Below, in pieces: positions 1 through 5,555 of a DNA stretch of 9,389 bases. How positions within the stretch are numbered: position 1 is the stretch's first letter; every line of letters starts with the position of its first letter. The DNA lies in contig CAJKZL010000087.1 in NCBI GenBank assembly GCA_905204385.1, positions 1 to 9,389 of the forward strand, read 5' to 3'. Origin of the DNA: an uncultured Odoribacter sp. (GTDB lineage Bacteria > Bacteroidota > Bacteroidia > Bacteroidales > Marinifilaceae). Both the position numbers and the translations under genes were made by a program. The notes beneath the pieces are model-generated. The model was not told the DNA's origin and did not search any database. It saw only the letters and a list, made by a program, of their open reading frames with translations.

Positions 1-106
1 ATCGGATGGATGTCCATGTTTTTTTCGGTGCATAGGTAGCGAAAAAGTCGCCGGTGGCTTCCACAAAGGATGCCCCCTGCGAGCCGACAGAACGGGGAAA
101 AGCCGG

Positions 107-910
107 TTACATGTCGTTGCGGCGAACGATTTTCATGTCCTTGGCGTATTTGTCGCGCGGGACGATACCGCTCTTGAGGGTGTAATAGGCGAACTGGTCT
201 TCGTCCTTGACTTCTTTCTTCAGGGCGTAGAGGCGTTCGGTGAGTCGTTTCTGGATCTTGGCGTATTTGGGGTTGCCGTAGAGGTTGACCAGTTCGTTGG
301 GGTCTTTCTTCAGGTCGAAGAGTTCCCAGTGGTCCAGACGCCAGAAATAGATGAGTTTGTACCGCTCGGTACGCACGCCGTAGTGGGCCGGGGTGCCGTG
401 TTCGTTGGGGTCGTGGTAGTAGCGGTAGTAGAAGTCTTTCCGCCAGTCTTTCGGGGTCTTGCCTTTCATGAGCGGTACACTGCTGCGCCCCTGCATGTCT
501 TCGGGAATGTCTACTCCGGCCATGTCGAGGAACGTTTCGGCGAAATCGACGTTGGTCACCAGGTCGTGGTTGCGCGTGCCGGGCTGGATGACCCCTTTCC
601 ACATGACGATAAAGGGCATGCGGATGCTTTCTTCGTACATGTACCGTTTGTCGAACAGCCCGTGTTCACCCAGGAAGAAACCTTGGTCGGAGGAGTAGAT
701 CACGACCGTGTTTTTGTCCAGGCCGGTCTTTTCGAGGTAGTCGAGGATCTGTCCGATGCTCTCGTCCACGGCTTCGACGCACGCCAGGTAATCCTGCATG
801 TAGCGGTTGTACTTGTATTGGATCAGTTCACGGCCGCGCAGGGTGGCGCCGTCGACCACCAGCATCTTCGGGGACGAAGCGAGCCATTTGGCCAGCGAGT
901 CGGAAGGCAG
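107..910 (-). pseudogene. Sulfatase 3' fragment (arylsulfatase / GlcNAc-6-sulfatase type)
   Basis: About 267 codons encode the C-terminal half of an alkaline-phosphatase-fold sulfatase. Visible family features, numbered in the fused frame, are YKYNRYMQDYLACVEAVDE (187-205), the metal-binding and active-site stretch SSDQGFFLGEHG with D229, Q230 and H237, the basic pair K242-R243, EESIRMPF (248-254), and the C-terminal subdomain with YGVRTERYKLIYF and ELFDLKKDPNE. Such enzymes in gut Bacteroidota are usually secreted and remove sulfate from host glycans. Here the N-terminal half is missing, including any signal peptide, the first two Asp metal ligands and the C/SxPxR motif, so this piece should be inactive. 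The codons are strongly G/C-ending (24 of the last 30). The exact sulfatase subfamily cannot be assigned. Confidence 0.85.
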
Positions 911-1372
911 TCCCGGAGGAGGGGTGAGTTTGACCTGGGTCGGGAAGGTGGCCCCGCCCATGCCGACGATGCCTGCGGCTGCGATGGCTTTGACGATCTC
1001 TTCTTTGGACAAGCTTATCGTACGTTCAATTTTGTCCGTGCGGTTGATTTCAGGCATCCATTCATCGCCTTCGACTTTGATTTTGATGGCGGGGTTGGAG
1101 AGACCGGCTGCATCGGTTACGTTGTCGATAGCTGTTACGGTTCCTGATACGGAACTATGAATGTTGGCCGATACAAATCCCGAAGCCTGAGCGATCAACT
1201 GTCCGGCTTTAACCCGGTCTCCCTTTTGGACCACGGGAGTGGCGGGAGCTCCGATGTGCTGGCCAAGCGGAATAATTACCTCTTCAGGTATAGGTAATAC
1301 TTTAATTTTCTCGCCTGCGGATAATTTATTTTCTGGGGGATGGACACCACCGATTTTAAATGTCTTTAACAC
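107..1372 (-). CDS. Chimeric ORF: RnfC N-terminus fused in frame to sulfatase C-terminus
   Basis: A 421-residue open frame with two unrelated halves. Residues 1-154 match the N-terminus of RnfC, the peripheral membrane subunit of the Rnf ferredoxin:NAD+ oxidoreductase: the opening FKIGGVHPPENKL, a biotinyl/barrel-sandwich-like region around 45-100, and the glycine loop GMGGATFPTQVKL near 137-149. Residues 155-421 match the second half of a type I sulfatase (YMQDYLACVEAVDE, then SSDQGFFLGEHG). RnfC is normally over 400 residues; here most of the FMN/NADH domain and both CxxCxxC-type 4Fe-4S motifs are absent. The sulfatase half lacks the C/SxPxR formylglycine site. Neither activity is expected. 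The start is GTG at 1370-1372, chosen because RnfC proteins begin near here; it lies 22 bases after rnfB in the same operon. It is either a genuine fusion/deletion scar or an assembly chimera; the sequence alone cannot decide. Confidence 0.85.
   Translation of the reverse strand: MLKTFKIGGVHPPENKLSAGEKIKVLPIPEEVIIPLGQHIGAPATPVVQKGDRVKAGQLIAQASGFVSANIHSSVSGTVTAIDNVTDAAGLSNPAIKIKVEGDEWMPEINRTDKIERTISLSKEEIVKAIAAAGIVGMGGATFPTQVKLTPPPGLPSDSLAKWLASSPKMLVVDGATLRGRELIQYKYNRYMQDYLACVEAVDESIGQILDYLEKTGLDKNTVVIYSSDQGFFLGEHGLFDKRYMYEESIRMPFIVMWKGVIQPGTRNHDLVTNVDFAETFLDMAGVDIPEDMQGRSSVPLMKGKTPKDWRKDFYYRYYHDPNEHGTPAHYGVRTERYKLIYFWRLDHWELFDLKKDPNELVNLYGNPKYAKIQKRLTERLYALKKEVKDEDQFAYYTLKSGIVPRDKYAKDMKIVRRNDM
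911..1372 (-). pseudogene. rnfC: rnfC 5' fragment (electron transport complex subunit C)
   Basis: This is the RnfC part of the chimeric frame, about 154 codons ending at the PPPG that in intact RnfC leads into the cofactor domain. What remains is the N-terminal sandwich domain and the first glycine-rich loop. The 4Fe-4S ferredoxin region and the C-terminus are missing, so electron transfer through this protein should not be possible. It follows rnfB directly, the expected place. The genes normally following, rnfD, rnfG, rnfE and rnfA, are not present to its left. Confidence 0.85.
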
Positions 1373-1394
1373 AGCGTATAAATTTTATCATTTG

Positions 1395-2531
1395 TCATTT
1401 AGAATCTTTCAATTTCTCGTTCCGGGCTTCTTCCATTTTTTCGGTAGCCGGGATTTCGTTTTTATCCATGGGTTTTTCCACAGGTTCCTGGGTCTGGACT
1501 TGTGAATTTTCCAGAATCGTACCTATCGGTTCGGGGACAGCGTCGCTTCTGGTAATTTCCGGTTGCGTCTCTTTTGCCGGTATGGTTTCCGGTTTTTTAG
1601 ACGAGGCTGTAAAGGCTGTCTGATCGGTGACGGCACCAGCTGGCGTAGGAGTTTGTACGGTAGCGGCCGGTTGGGCTGCCGGTTTAGGCTGCATGGCCGG
1701 AGTCTCGGTTTTCCGGGGTGGGAAATTAATTTCGTGAATAGCTCCGGTGGGGCATACTCCGACACATTTCCGGCATAACCGGCATTTGGTATAATCGATA
1801 TAAGCCAGATTATTTTCTACGGTAATAGCGCCGAACGGACATTCTTTAGCACATTTGCCGCAACCGATACAAGCCGCTTTACAAGCCTTCCGGGCAATGC
1901 CGCCCTTATCTTTGTTGATGCAGGAGACAAAAACACGGCGGTCTTTCGGACCTTTGTTCCGGAGTTCGATAATATTCCGCGGGCAAGCTTTGACACAGGC
2001 GCCACAGGCTACGCATTTCAGATCATCTACTACCGGGAGTCCGGTTTCCGGGTTCATATGTATGGCATCGAAGGGGCAGGCAGCAACACAGTCGCCACAG
2101 CCCAGGCAGCCGTATGCGCAGGCTGTATCCCCTATATAGAGGGAATGTTCTATGGCACACGAACGGGCTCCGTCGTAGCGGCTTGTCCGGGGACGATTGG
2201 CACAACTTCCGTTACATCTTACCACTGCGATTTTCGGGGCTTGTGCTTTGGCTCCCTGCCCTAAGGCTGCTGCTATTTTGTTCATGGTCTCCGTACCTCC
2301 TACAGGACACATGATGCCGTCCAGGGTGGTTGCCTTTACGGCGGCCTCTGCCAGACCACGGCAACCCGGATAACCGCATCCTCCACAATTTGCGCCCGGA
2401 AGCAAGCCCTCGACAATATCTATGCGTGGGTCTTCCTCCACTTTAAATTTTTGTGCTACAAAATAAAGTATCACAGCCGATACGATACCGATAGCACATA
2501 GCGAAATAATAGTAATAACAATCGTACTCAT
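1395..2531 (-). CDS. rnfB: Rnf electron transport complex subunit B, multi-cluster form
   Basis: RnfB passes electrons from reduced ferredoxin into the membrane-bound, ion-pumping Rnf complex. The sequence shows an N-terminal membrane anchor (about residues 3-26), then the RnfB-specific cluster motif with C49, C52, C57 and C75. A Cys-rich segment follows (C106, C110, C125, C138), then four ferredoxin-type CxxCxxCxxxC motifs starting at C142, C173, C221 and C250. That is more clusters than in the short E. coli RsxB and fits the long RnfB of anaerobes. From about residue 275 to 378 there is a Pro/Thr/Glu/Lys-rich, low-complexity tail with no visible domain. At 378 residues the protein is longer than many RnfB, mainly because of this tail. 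It starts 10 bases after rseC and ends 22 bases before the RnfC start, so one transcript is likely. Only its partner RnfC is broken. Confidence 0.95.
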   Translation of the reverse strand: MSTIVITIISLCAIGIVSAVILYFVAQKFKVEEDPRIDIVEGLLPGANCGGCGYPGCRGLAEAAVKATTLDGIMCPVGGTETMNKIAAALGQGAKAQAPKIAVVRCNGSCANRPRTSRYDGARSCAIEHSLYIGDTACAYGCLGCGDCVAACPFDAIHMNPETGLPVVDDLKCVACGACVKACPRNIIELRNKGPKDRRVFVSCINKDKGGIARKACKAACIGCGKCAKECPFGAITVENNLAYIDYTKCRLCRKCVGVCPTGAIHEINFPPRKTETPAMQPKPAAQPAATVQTPTPAGAVTDQTAFTASSKKPETIPAKETQPEITRSDAVPEPIGTILENSQVQTQEPVEKPMDKNEIPATEKMEEARNEKLKDSK

Positions 2532-2541
2532 TGTTTCATAT

Positions 2542-2967
2542 TTAAGAATTGCTTTTTTCGACGGTAAATTTGATTTTATGGCTGATTTTATTCCGGAAGA
2601 GGTATAAAATAAAGAAATAGGCGGCCAGGAGAATCAAACTGGTGATTGCTGCCGTCAGTTCATCGCTGCCCGATTTTTCCAGAAAAAAAATAGCCGTGAG
2701 TATCAGGATGGAAGGCAGGATGTACGCCAGAAGGACGGAATAGAAAGCGTGGTTCATGCTGGCATAAGCCATGACCTTATCGCCGATGCGGATGTCTGTA
2801 TCGGGTTTTTCCGTCACTATCGTTTTCTGTTTCATGTCCGCCATGCTACAGGCTCCCTTGGCATGACAGGCCGAGCAGGCAGAATGGCTCTGAATCAGTA
2901 TCTCCAACGTTTGTGTTGACAGCTTCACCACTACTCCTTCGTGTTGTACACTTTCCTTTTTTGCCAT
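2542..2967 (-). CDS. rseC: RseC/MucC family (SoxR-reducing system) protein
   Basis: A 141-residue small membrane protein of the RseC/MucC family. It has an N-terminal cytoplasmic part with the Cys motif C31-x2-C34-x5-C40 (SACSACHAKGACSM). Two transmembrane helices follow at about 74-96 and 104-124, then a short basic tail. In Bacteroidota this gene commonly heads the rnf operon; in E. coli RseC is linked to SoxR reduction together with the Rsx/Rnf complex. Its position directly before rnfB (10-base gap) supports the call. Its biochemical role is not firmly known; a possible role in maturing or tuning the Rnf complex is inference. The AGGA located a few bases before the ATG could serve as a weak ribosome binding site. 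Confidence 0.93.
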   Translation of the reverse strand: MAKKESVQHEGVVVKLSTQTLEILIQSHSACSACHAKGACSMADMKQKTIVTEKPDTDIRIGDKVMAYASMNHAFYSVLLAYILPSILILTAIFFLEKSGSDELTAAITSLILLAAYFFILYLFRNKISHKIKFTVEKSNS

Positions 2968-2990
2968 ACCGATTTCCTGAAAATTACGTG

Positions 2991-2998
2991 CAAATGTA
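2991..2998 (-). promoter_or_regulatory. Possible -7 element of the rseC-rnf operon promoter
   Basis: Reading leftward, TACATTTG matches the Bacteroidota -7 consensus TAnnTTTG exactly and lies about 24 bases before the rseC ATG. A TTTA rather than the ideal TTTG sits at about the right -33 spacing, so the match is partial. Confidence 0.45.
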
Positions 2999-3106
2999 AT
3001 ATTAATAAACCAGAAAGTAAACGTTCGGGGGTTAAAATAACTACGAAATCCTTCAGGTTGGCGGTTTGGTCAAGGAGAAAACAGCCTGCTCCTGTATTCC
3101 CGCTTG

Positions 3107-4048
3107 TCAATGAATTCTAGTTTTTTTCCTCGTGGGAAGCTTAGGGAAAAGTCGTCGGAAGCGGACCAGATAGGGAGGAATGTTTCCTCCGGCGATGATA
3201 AGAGTGACAGCGATAATAATCATCAGCATCCCCAGGCTCAGTCTGAAGGTGAGCGATTCACCGAACACAGTTACTCCGAAGAATACGGCCGTCAAGGGTT
3301 CCAGGGCTCCCAGGATGGCGGTGGCGGTAGAGCCGATGTATTGGATGGCCTGAGTGGTGCATAAAAAGGATATGGCCGTGGGAAAAATGGCCAATGCCAG
3401 TAAGTTTCCCCATAAATACCATTCGTCGGGTATATAGAGGCTTTGTCCGAATTTCACCCGGATCAGAAATAATGAGAGGCCGAAAAGCAATACATAAAAA
3501 GTTAAGGTCAAGGTGGCGACATGCTTAAGGGTGGATTGGTTCACCCCCACGATATAAACGGCATAAGAAAGTGCGGAGGTCATCACCAAAATAACTCCTG
3601 TCAGGTTGAGGGTGGTGCCGTTTGCGTTTTTATACAACAGGCCAATCCCTCCCACTGCCAGCAAAATACAGAGGACGGTGGTTAGTGTCAATTTTTCCTT
3701 GAATACCGCCCACATGATCAGGGCCACCATGATCGGATAGACAAAAAGCAGGGTGGAAGCGATGCCCGCTTCCATGTAATTGTAGCTTTGGAATAAGGTC
3801 AGGGAGGAGAGGGCAACCAATAAACCCATGACCGCCAGAGGTAATATTTCCTTCGATTTTAACTTGAAGCTTCGCCCTCTGGCGATGATCATCAAGGCGA
3901 GTACGGGTATGGCGAAGAGGTAGCGGAAAAACAGTACCGAATCCGGATTCATGCCTGCCTTGTATAAAGGTAGGGCAAATAGGGGATTCATGCCGTAGGT
4001 GGCTGCGGCAACGGCTCCTAACAGATACCCTTTAGCTTTAACGTTCAT
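3107..4048 (-). CDS. EamA/DMT family transporter
   Basis: A 313-residue, strongly hydrophobic protein with about ten predicted transmembrane helices, arranged as two EamA repeats (roughly residues 5-140 and 150-287). Typical features are the N-terminal GYLLGAVAAATYGMNPLFALPLYKAGM, the conserved FLCTTQAIQYIGSTATAILGALEPLTAVFFGVTVFGE in the second repeat, and a basic tail (RFRRLFPKLPTRKKTR) expected on the cytoplasmic side. The family belongs to the drug/metabolite transporter superfamily, whose members export amino acids, nucleosides or other small metabolites. The substrate cannot be read from the sequence. The length is normal and the frame intact. It stands alone: 139 bases separate it from rseC and a divergent intergenic region lies upstream, so it is probably its own transcription unit. 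Confidence 0.93.
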   Translation of the reverse strand: MNVKAKGYLLGAVAAATYGMNPLFALPLYKAGMNPDSVLFFRYLFAIPVLALMIIARGRSFKLKSKEILPLAVMGLLVALSSLTLFQSYNYMEAGIASTLLFVYPIMVALIMWAVFKEKLTLTTVLCILLAVGGIGLLYKNANGTTLNLTGVILVMTSALSYAVYIVGVNQSTLKHVATLTLTFYVLLFGLSLFLIRVKFGQSLYIPDEWYLWGNLLALAIFPTAISFLCTTQAIQYIGSTATAILGALEPLTAVFFGVTVFGESLTFRLSLGMLMIIIAVTLIIAGGNIPPYLVRFRRLFPKLPTRKKTRIH

Positions 4049-4065
4049 GATGTTCTATTTTGCTG

Positions 4066-4073
4066 CAAAGATA
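4066..4073 (-). promoter_or_regulatory. Possible -7 element for the EamA transporter gene
   Basis: Reading leftward, TATCTTTG is an exact match to TAnnTTTG, ending 17 bases before the ATG at 4046-4048. It overlaps the first copy of the 25-bp repeat. A TTTG lies 14 bases upstream, which is shorter than the usual 19-21 base spacer. The second repeat copy gives only TATCTTTA at 4140-4147. Confidence 0.4.
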
Positions 4074-4091
4074 GTGCAAATCGAAAGCAAA
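4067..4091. repeat. 25-bp direct repeat, copy 1
   Basis: Begins AAAGATAGTGCAAATCG and continues AAAGCAAA. It is identical base for base to copy 2 at 4141-4165, with 74 bases from start to start. In the leftward direction it provides the TATCTTTG promoter-like motif. From memory, closely similar strings are frequent between genes in Bacteroides-type genomes, so it may be a dispersed repeat; that was not searched. Confidence 0.85.
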
Positions 4092-4119
4092 ATCTTCAAG
4101 TTTGCTTGAAAGTTTTGCT
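4086..4119. repeat. Inverted repeat / hairpin between the direct repeats
   Basis: Two 15-base arms, AGCAAAATCTTCAAG and CTTGAAAGTTTTGCT, flank the 4-base loop TTTG. Thirteen of 15 positions can pair. The left arm overlaps the end of direct-repeat copy 1. There is no T-run after it in either direction typical of a rho-independent terminator, so it is more likely part of a repeat element than a terminator. Confidence 0.75.
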
Positions 4120-4140
4120 GAGATGCCGCCTATTTTATGT

Positions 4141-4165
4141 AAAGATAGTGCAAATCGAAAGCAAA
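4141..4165. repeat. 25-bp direct repeat, copy 2
   Basis: An exact copy of the repeat at 4067-4091, in the same orientation, lying on the far side of the hairpin. The base before it is T instead of C, so its leftward promoter-like motif is TATCTTTA, which misses the final G of the consensus. Confidence 0.85.
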
Positions 4166-4321
4166 TTTTCTCCCGTCGATTGAAAGTTTATGGAATGGTT
4201 CAACAGAAATATCTGGAAGTAAAGCAAGTGGTAAGATGACATAGCGAGCCACCTGTAAAGCCGGAAGTGGATAAGAGGAAAGGAATTAAGGGATAATTGT
4301 GGTTATTCCTGAAAGATTCAG

Positions 4322-4329
4322 TATCTTTG
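4322..4329 (+). promoter_or_regulatory. Possible promoter of the YhcG-like nuclease gene
   Basis: TATCTTTG matches the Bacteroidota -7 consensus TAnnTTTG exactly. A TTG at 4297-4299 lies 22 bases upstream, close to the usual -33 TTTG spacing. The ATG at 4365 is about 35 bases downstream, giving a plausible short leader. It is independent of the repeat element on the left side of the intergenic region. Confidence 0.5.
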
Positions 4330-4364
4330 ATAAGTGTAAGTCGCCGAGTTCTTAAAGTAGTTAT

Positions 4365-5495
4365 ATGGAAATAAATAAATCATTAGCAACTAAATATACA
4401 ACAGCCGTTCAGACAATCAAAACAGCTATATTGCAAAGTCAATATCAAGCTGCTAAATTTGTTAACAAAGAACAATTAGCATTGTATTATGGAATAGGAC
4501 GTTATATATCTCAAAATTCCCGGGACAAATATTGGGGTACAGGAGCAATAACATTTATCAGTAATAGGTTGCATATGGAACTGCCTGGGCTTAGAGGTTT
4601 TTCTGAGCGTAATCTAAAGAATATGCGTACATTCTATGAGGAATGGAGTGTGTTAGATGTTACTCCGGCAGTTGCAACTGCCGAAACGAAATTGGAGAAC
4701 AATGATAAGGTAAATGAAATTCGGCAGTTACAACTGCCGGATTTCAAAAATTTCCCTGCAGAAGAGTTTTTCAAAATAGGCTTTACGCACCATATTGCCA
4801 TTTTATCTCAAGTAAAGACTATTGAAGAACGCTATTTCTATATGAAATTATGTGCTAATGAGTTTTTGAAAGTCGATACACTAAAAAAGTTGATCAAAGA
4901 AGATATATATCATAATCAAGGTTCGTTGCCTAATAATTTTATGGAGAAGTTGCCAACTGCAGACTTTGCCAGAAGAGCTATATTGGCATTCAAAGATGAA
5001 TATATATTGGATTTCATCAATGTAGAGGAACTTGGAGCAAGGGATATAGAAGATGTTGATGAAAGGATTGTAGAGAACAAAATTGTACAAAATATCAAGA
5101 ATTTCATCATGACGTTCGGACGGGATTTTACATTTGTCGGAAATCAATTCCGAGTGGAAGCATTGGGGCATACTCATATAATAGACCTGCTTTTCTTTAA
5201 TCGTGAGTTATCCTCATTGGTTGCAGTAGAGTTAAAAACAGGACCATTCAAAACTGCATATCTTGGGCAATTGAATATGTACCTTCGTGTGCTTGATGAT
5301 TTTGTACGTAAGCCTAAGGAGAATCCTTCAATTGGAATTGTGTTATGTAAGAGTGCAGATAAAGCGTATGTTGAATATGCTGTCAGAGATTACGACAAAC
5401 CGATGGGAGTCGCTATCTATAAAACAGCATCGGATATGCCTGAACGATTAAGGAACACCCTTCCTGATATAGAGGAACTAAAGAAGTTATTATAG
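4365..5495 (+). CDS. YhcG-like DUF1016 protein with PD-(D/E)xK nuclease domain
   Basis: A 376-residue protein of the YhcG/DUF1016 family. The N-terminal domain (about 10-95) has the family signature YYGIGRYIS, GTGAITFISNRLHMELPGLRGFSERNLKNMRTFYEEW, often viewed as a DNA-binding helical part. A variable linker follows at 96-130, then FTHHIAILSQVKTIEERYFYM, and from about 235 a PD-(D/E)xK nuclease fold. Likely catalytic residues are D274 (HIIDLLFF), E289 and K291 (VAVELKTG), with Q302 (YLGQLNMYL). All are present, so it may be an active nuclease. Family members are often found near type I restriction-modification genes or in mobile regions; none are seen here, so this copy is solitary. It is clearly AT-richer than the flanking rnf and crtI genes, and its promoter candidate is close upstream, which fits acquisition by transfer. 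The natural role is not established. Confidence 0.92.
   Translation: MEINKSLATKYTTAVQTIKTAILQSQYQAAKFVNKEQLALYYGIGRYISQNSRDKYWGTGAITFISNRLHMELPGLRGFSERNLKNMRTFYEEWSVLDVTPAVATAETKLENNDKVNEIRQLQLPDFKNFPAEEFFKIGFTHHIAILSQVKTIEERYFYMKLCANEFLKVDTLKKLIKEDIYHNQGSLPNNFMEKLPTADFARRAILAFKDEYILDFINVEELGARDIEDVDERIVENKIVQNIKNFIMTFGRDFTFVGNQFRVEALGHTHIIDLLFFNRELSSLVAVELKTGPFKTAYLGQLNMYLRVLDDFVRKPKENPSIGIVLCKSADKAYVEYAVRDYDKPMGVAIYKTASDMPERLRNTLPDIEELKKLL
4664..4685. repeat. Palindromic element 1 within the nuclease gene
   Basis: Its core CGGCAGTTGCAACTGCCG (4666-4683) is a perfect 18-base palindrome. The 22-base unit recurs in inverted orientation at 4720-4741 with one mismatch. It encodes about residues T100-E107, in the variable linker between the N-terminal and nuclease parts. 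Confidence 0.85.
4720..4741. repeat. Palindromic element 2 within the nuclease gene
   Basis: The core CGGCAGTTACAACTGCCG (4722-4739) is a palindrome with only the central bases not matching. As a 22-base unit its reverse complement equals element 1 at 21 of 22 positions; 34 bases separate them. It encodes about I119-D126 (RQLQLPD). The pair could form one long stem or two small cruciforms. Confidence 0.85.
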
Positions 5496-5555
5496 TAAAG
5501 AAGTAGCTAAACTTTCTGCTCAATTGAAAAATCTGAAATAATAGATTTCCATGCC

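Larger units (their letters stand above)
4049..4364. other. Intergenic region between divergent genes (316 bases)
   Basis: No convincing gene was found. The left third holds the direct-repeat/hairpin element (4067-4165) and the EamA promoter candidate. The right end holds the promoter candidate of the nuclease gene (4322-4329). The stretch 4170-4290 shows only very short frames, such as a 10-codon one from the ATG in tttatggaatgg, and no recognisable RNA or site. Confidence 0.7.

Noticed and set aside
1..106. Open minus-strand frames left of the sulfatase stop, including a possible ATG at 15-17 preceded by an A-rich stretch (MDIHP...).
   Set aside because: Only five codons are visible after the ATG and all three minus frames happen to be open over this short GC-rich piece, so a downstream gene cannot be supported.
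329..1147. Long plus-strand open frame of 272 codons opposite the rnfC/sulfatase region.
   Set aside because: The Val/Phe/Asp-rich, family-less protein is what the opposite strand of a G/C-ending coding region gives; the minus-strand frame has clear RnfC and sulfatase motifs.
2968..3106. Possible terminator after the EamA gene (AGGAG...CTCCT reading leftward).
   Set aside because: The stem is only five base pairs and has no T-run.
5494..5541. A +1-frame tail after the YhcG-like stop reading SKEVAKLSAQLKNLK, suggesting a frameshifted extension.
   Set aside because: The annotated end (LPDIEELKKLL) already matches where this family usually stops; the tail is short and could be chance.
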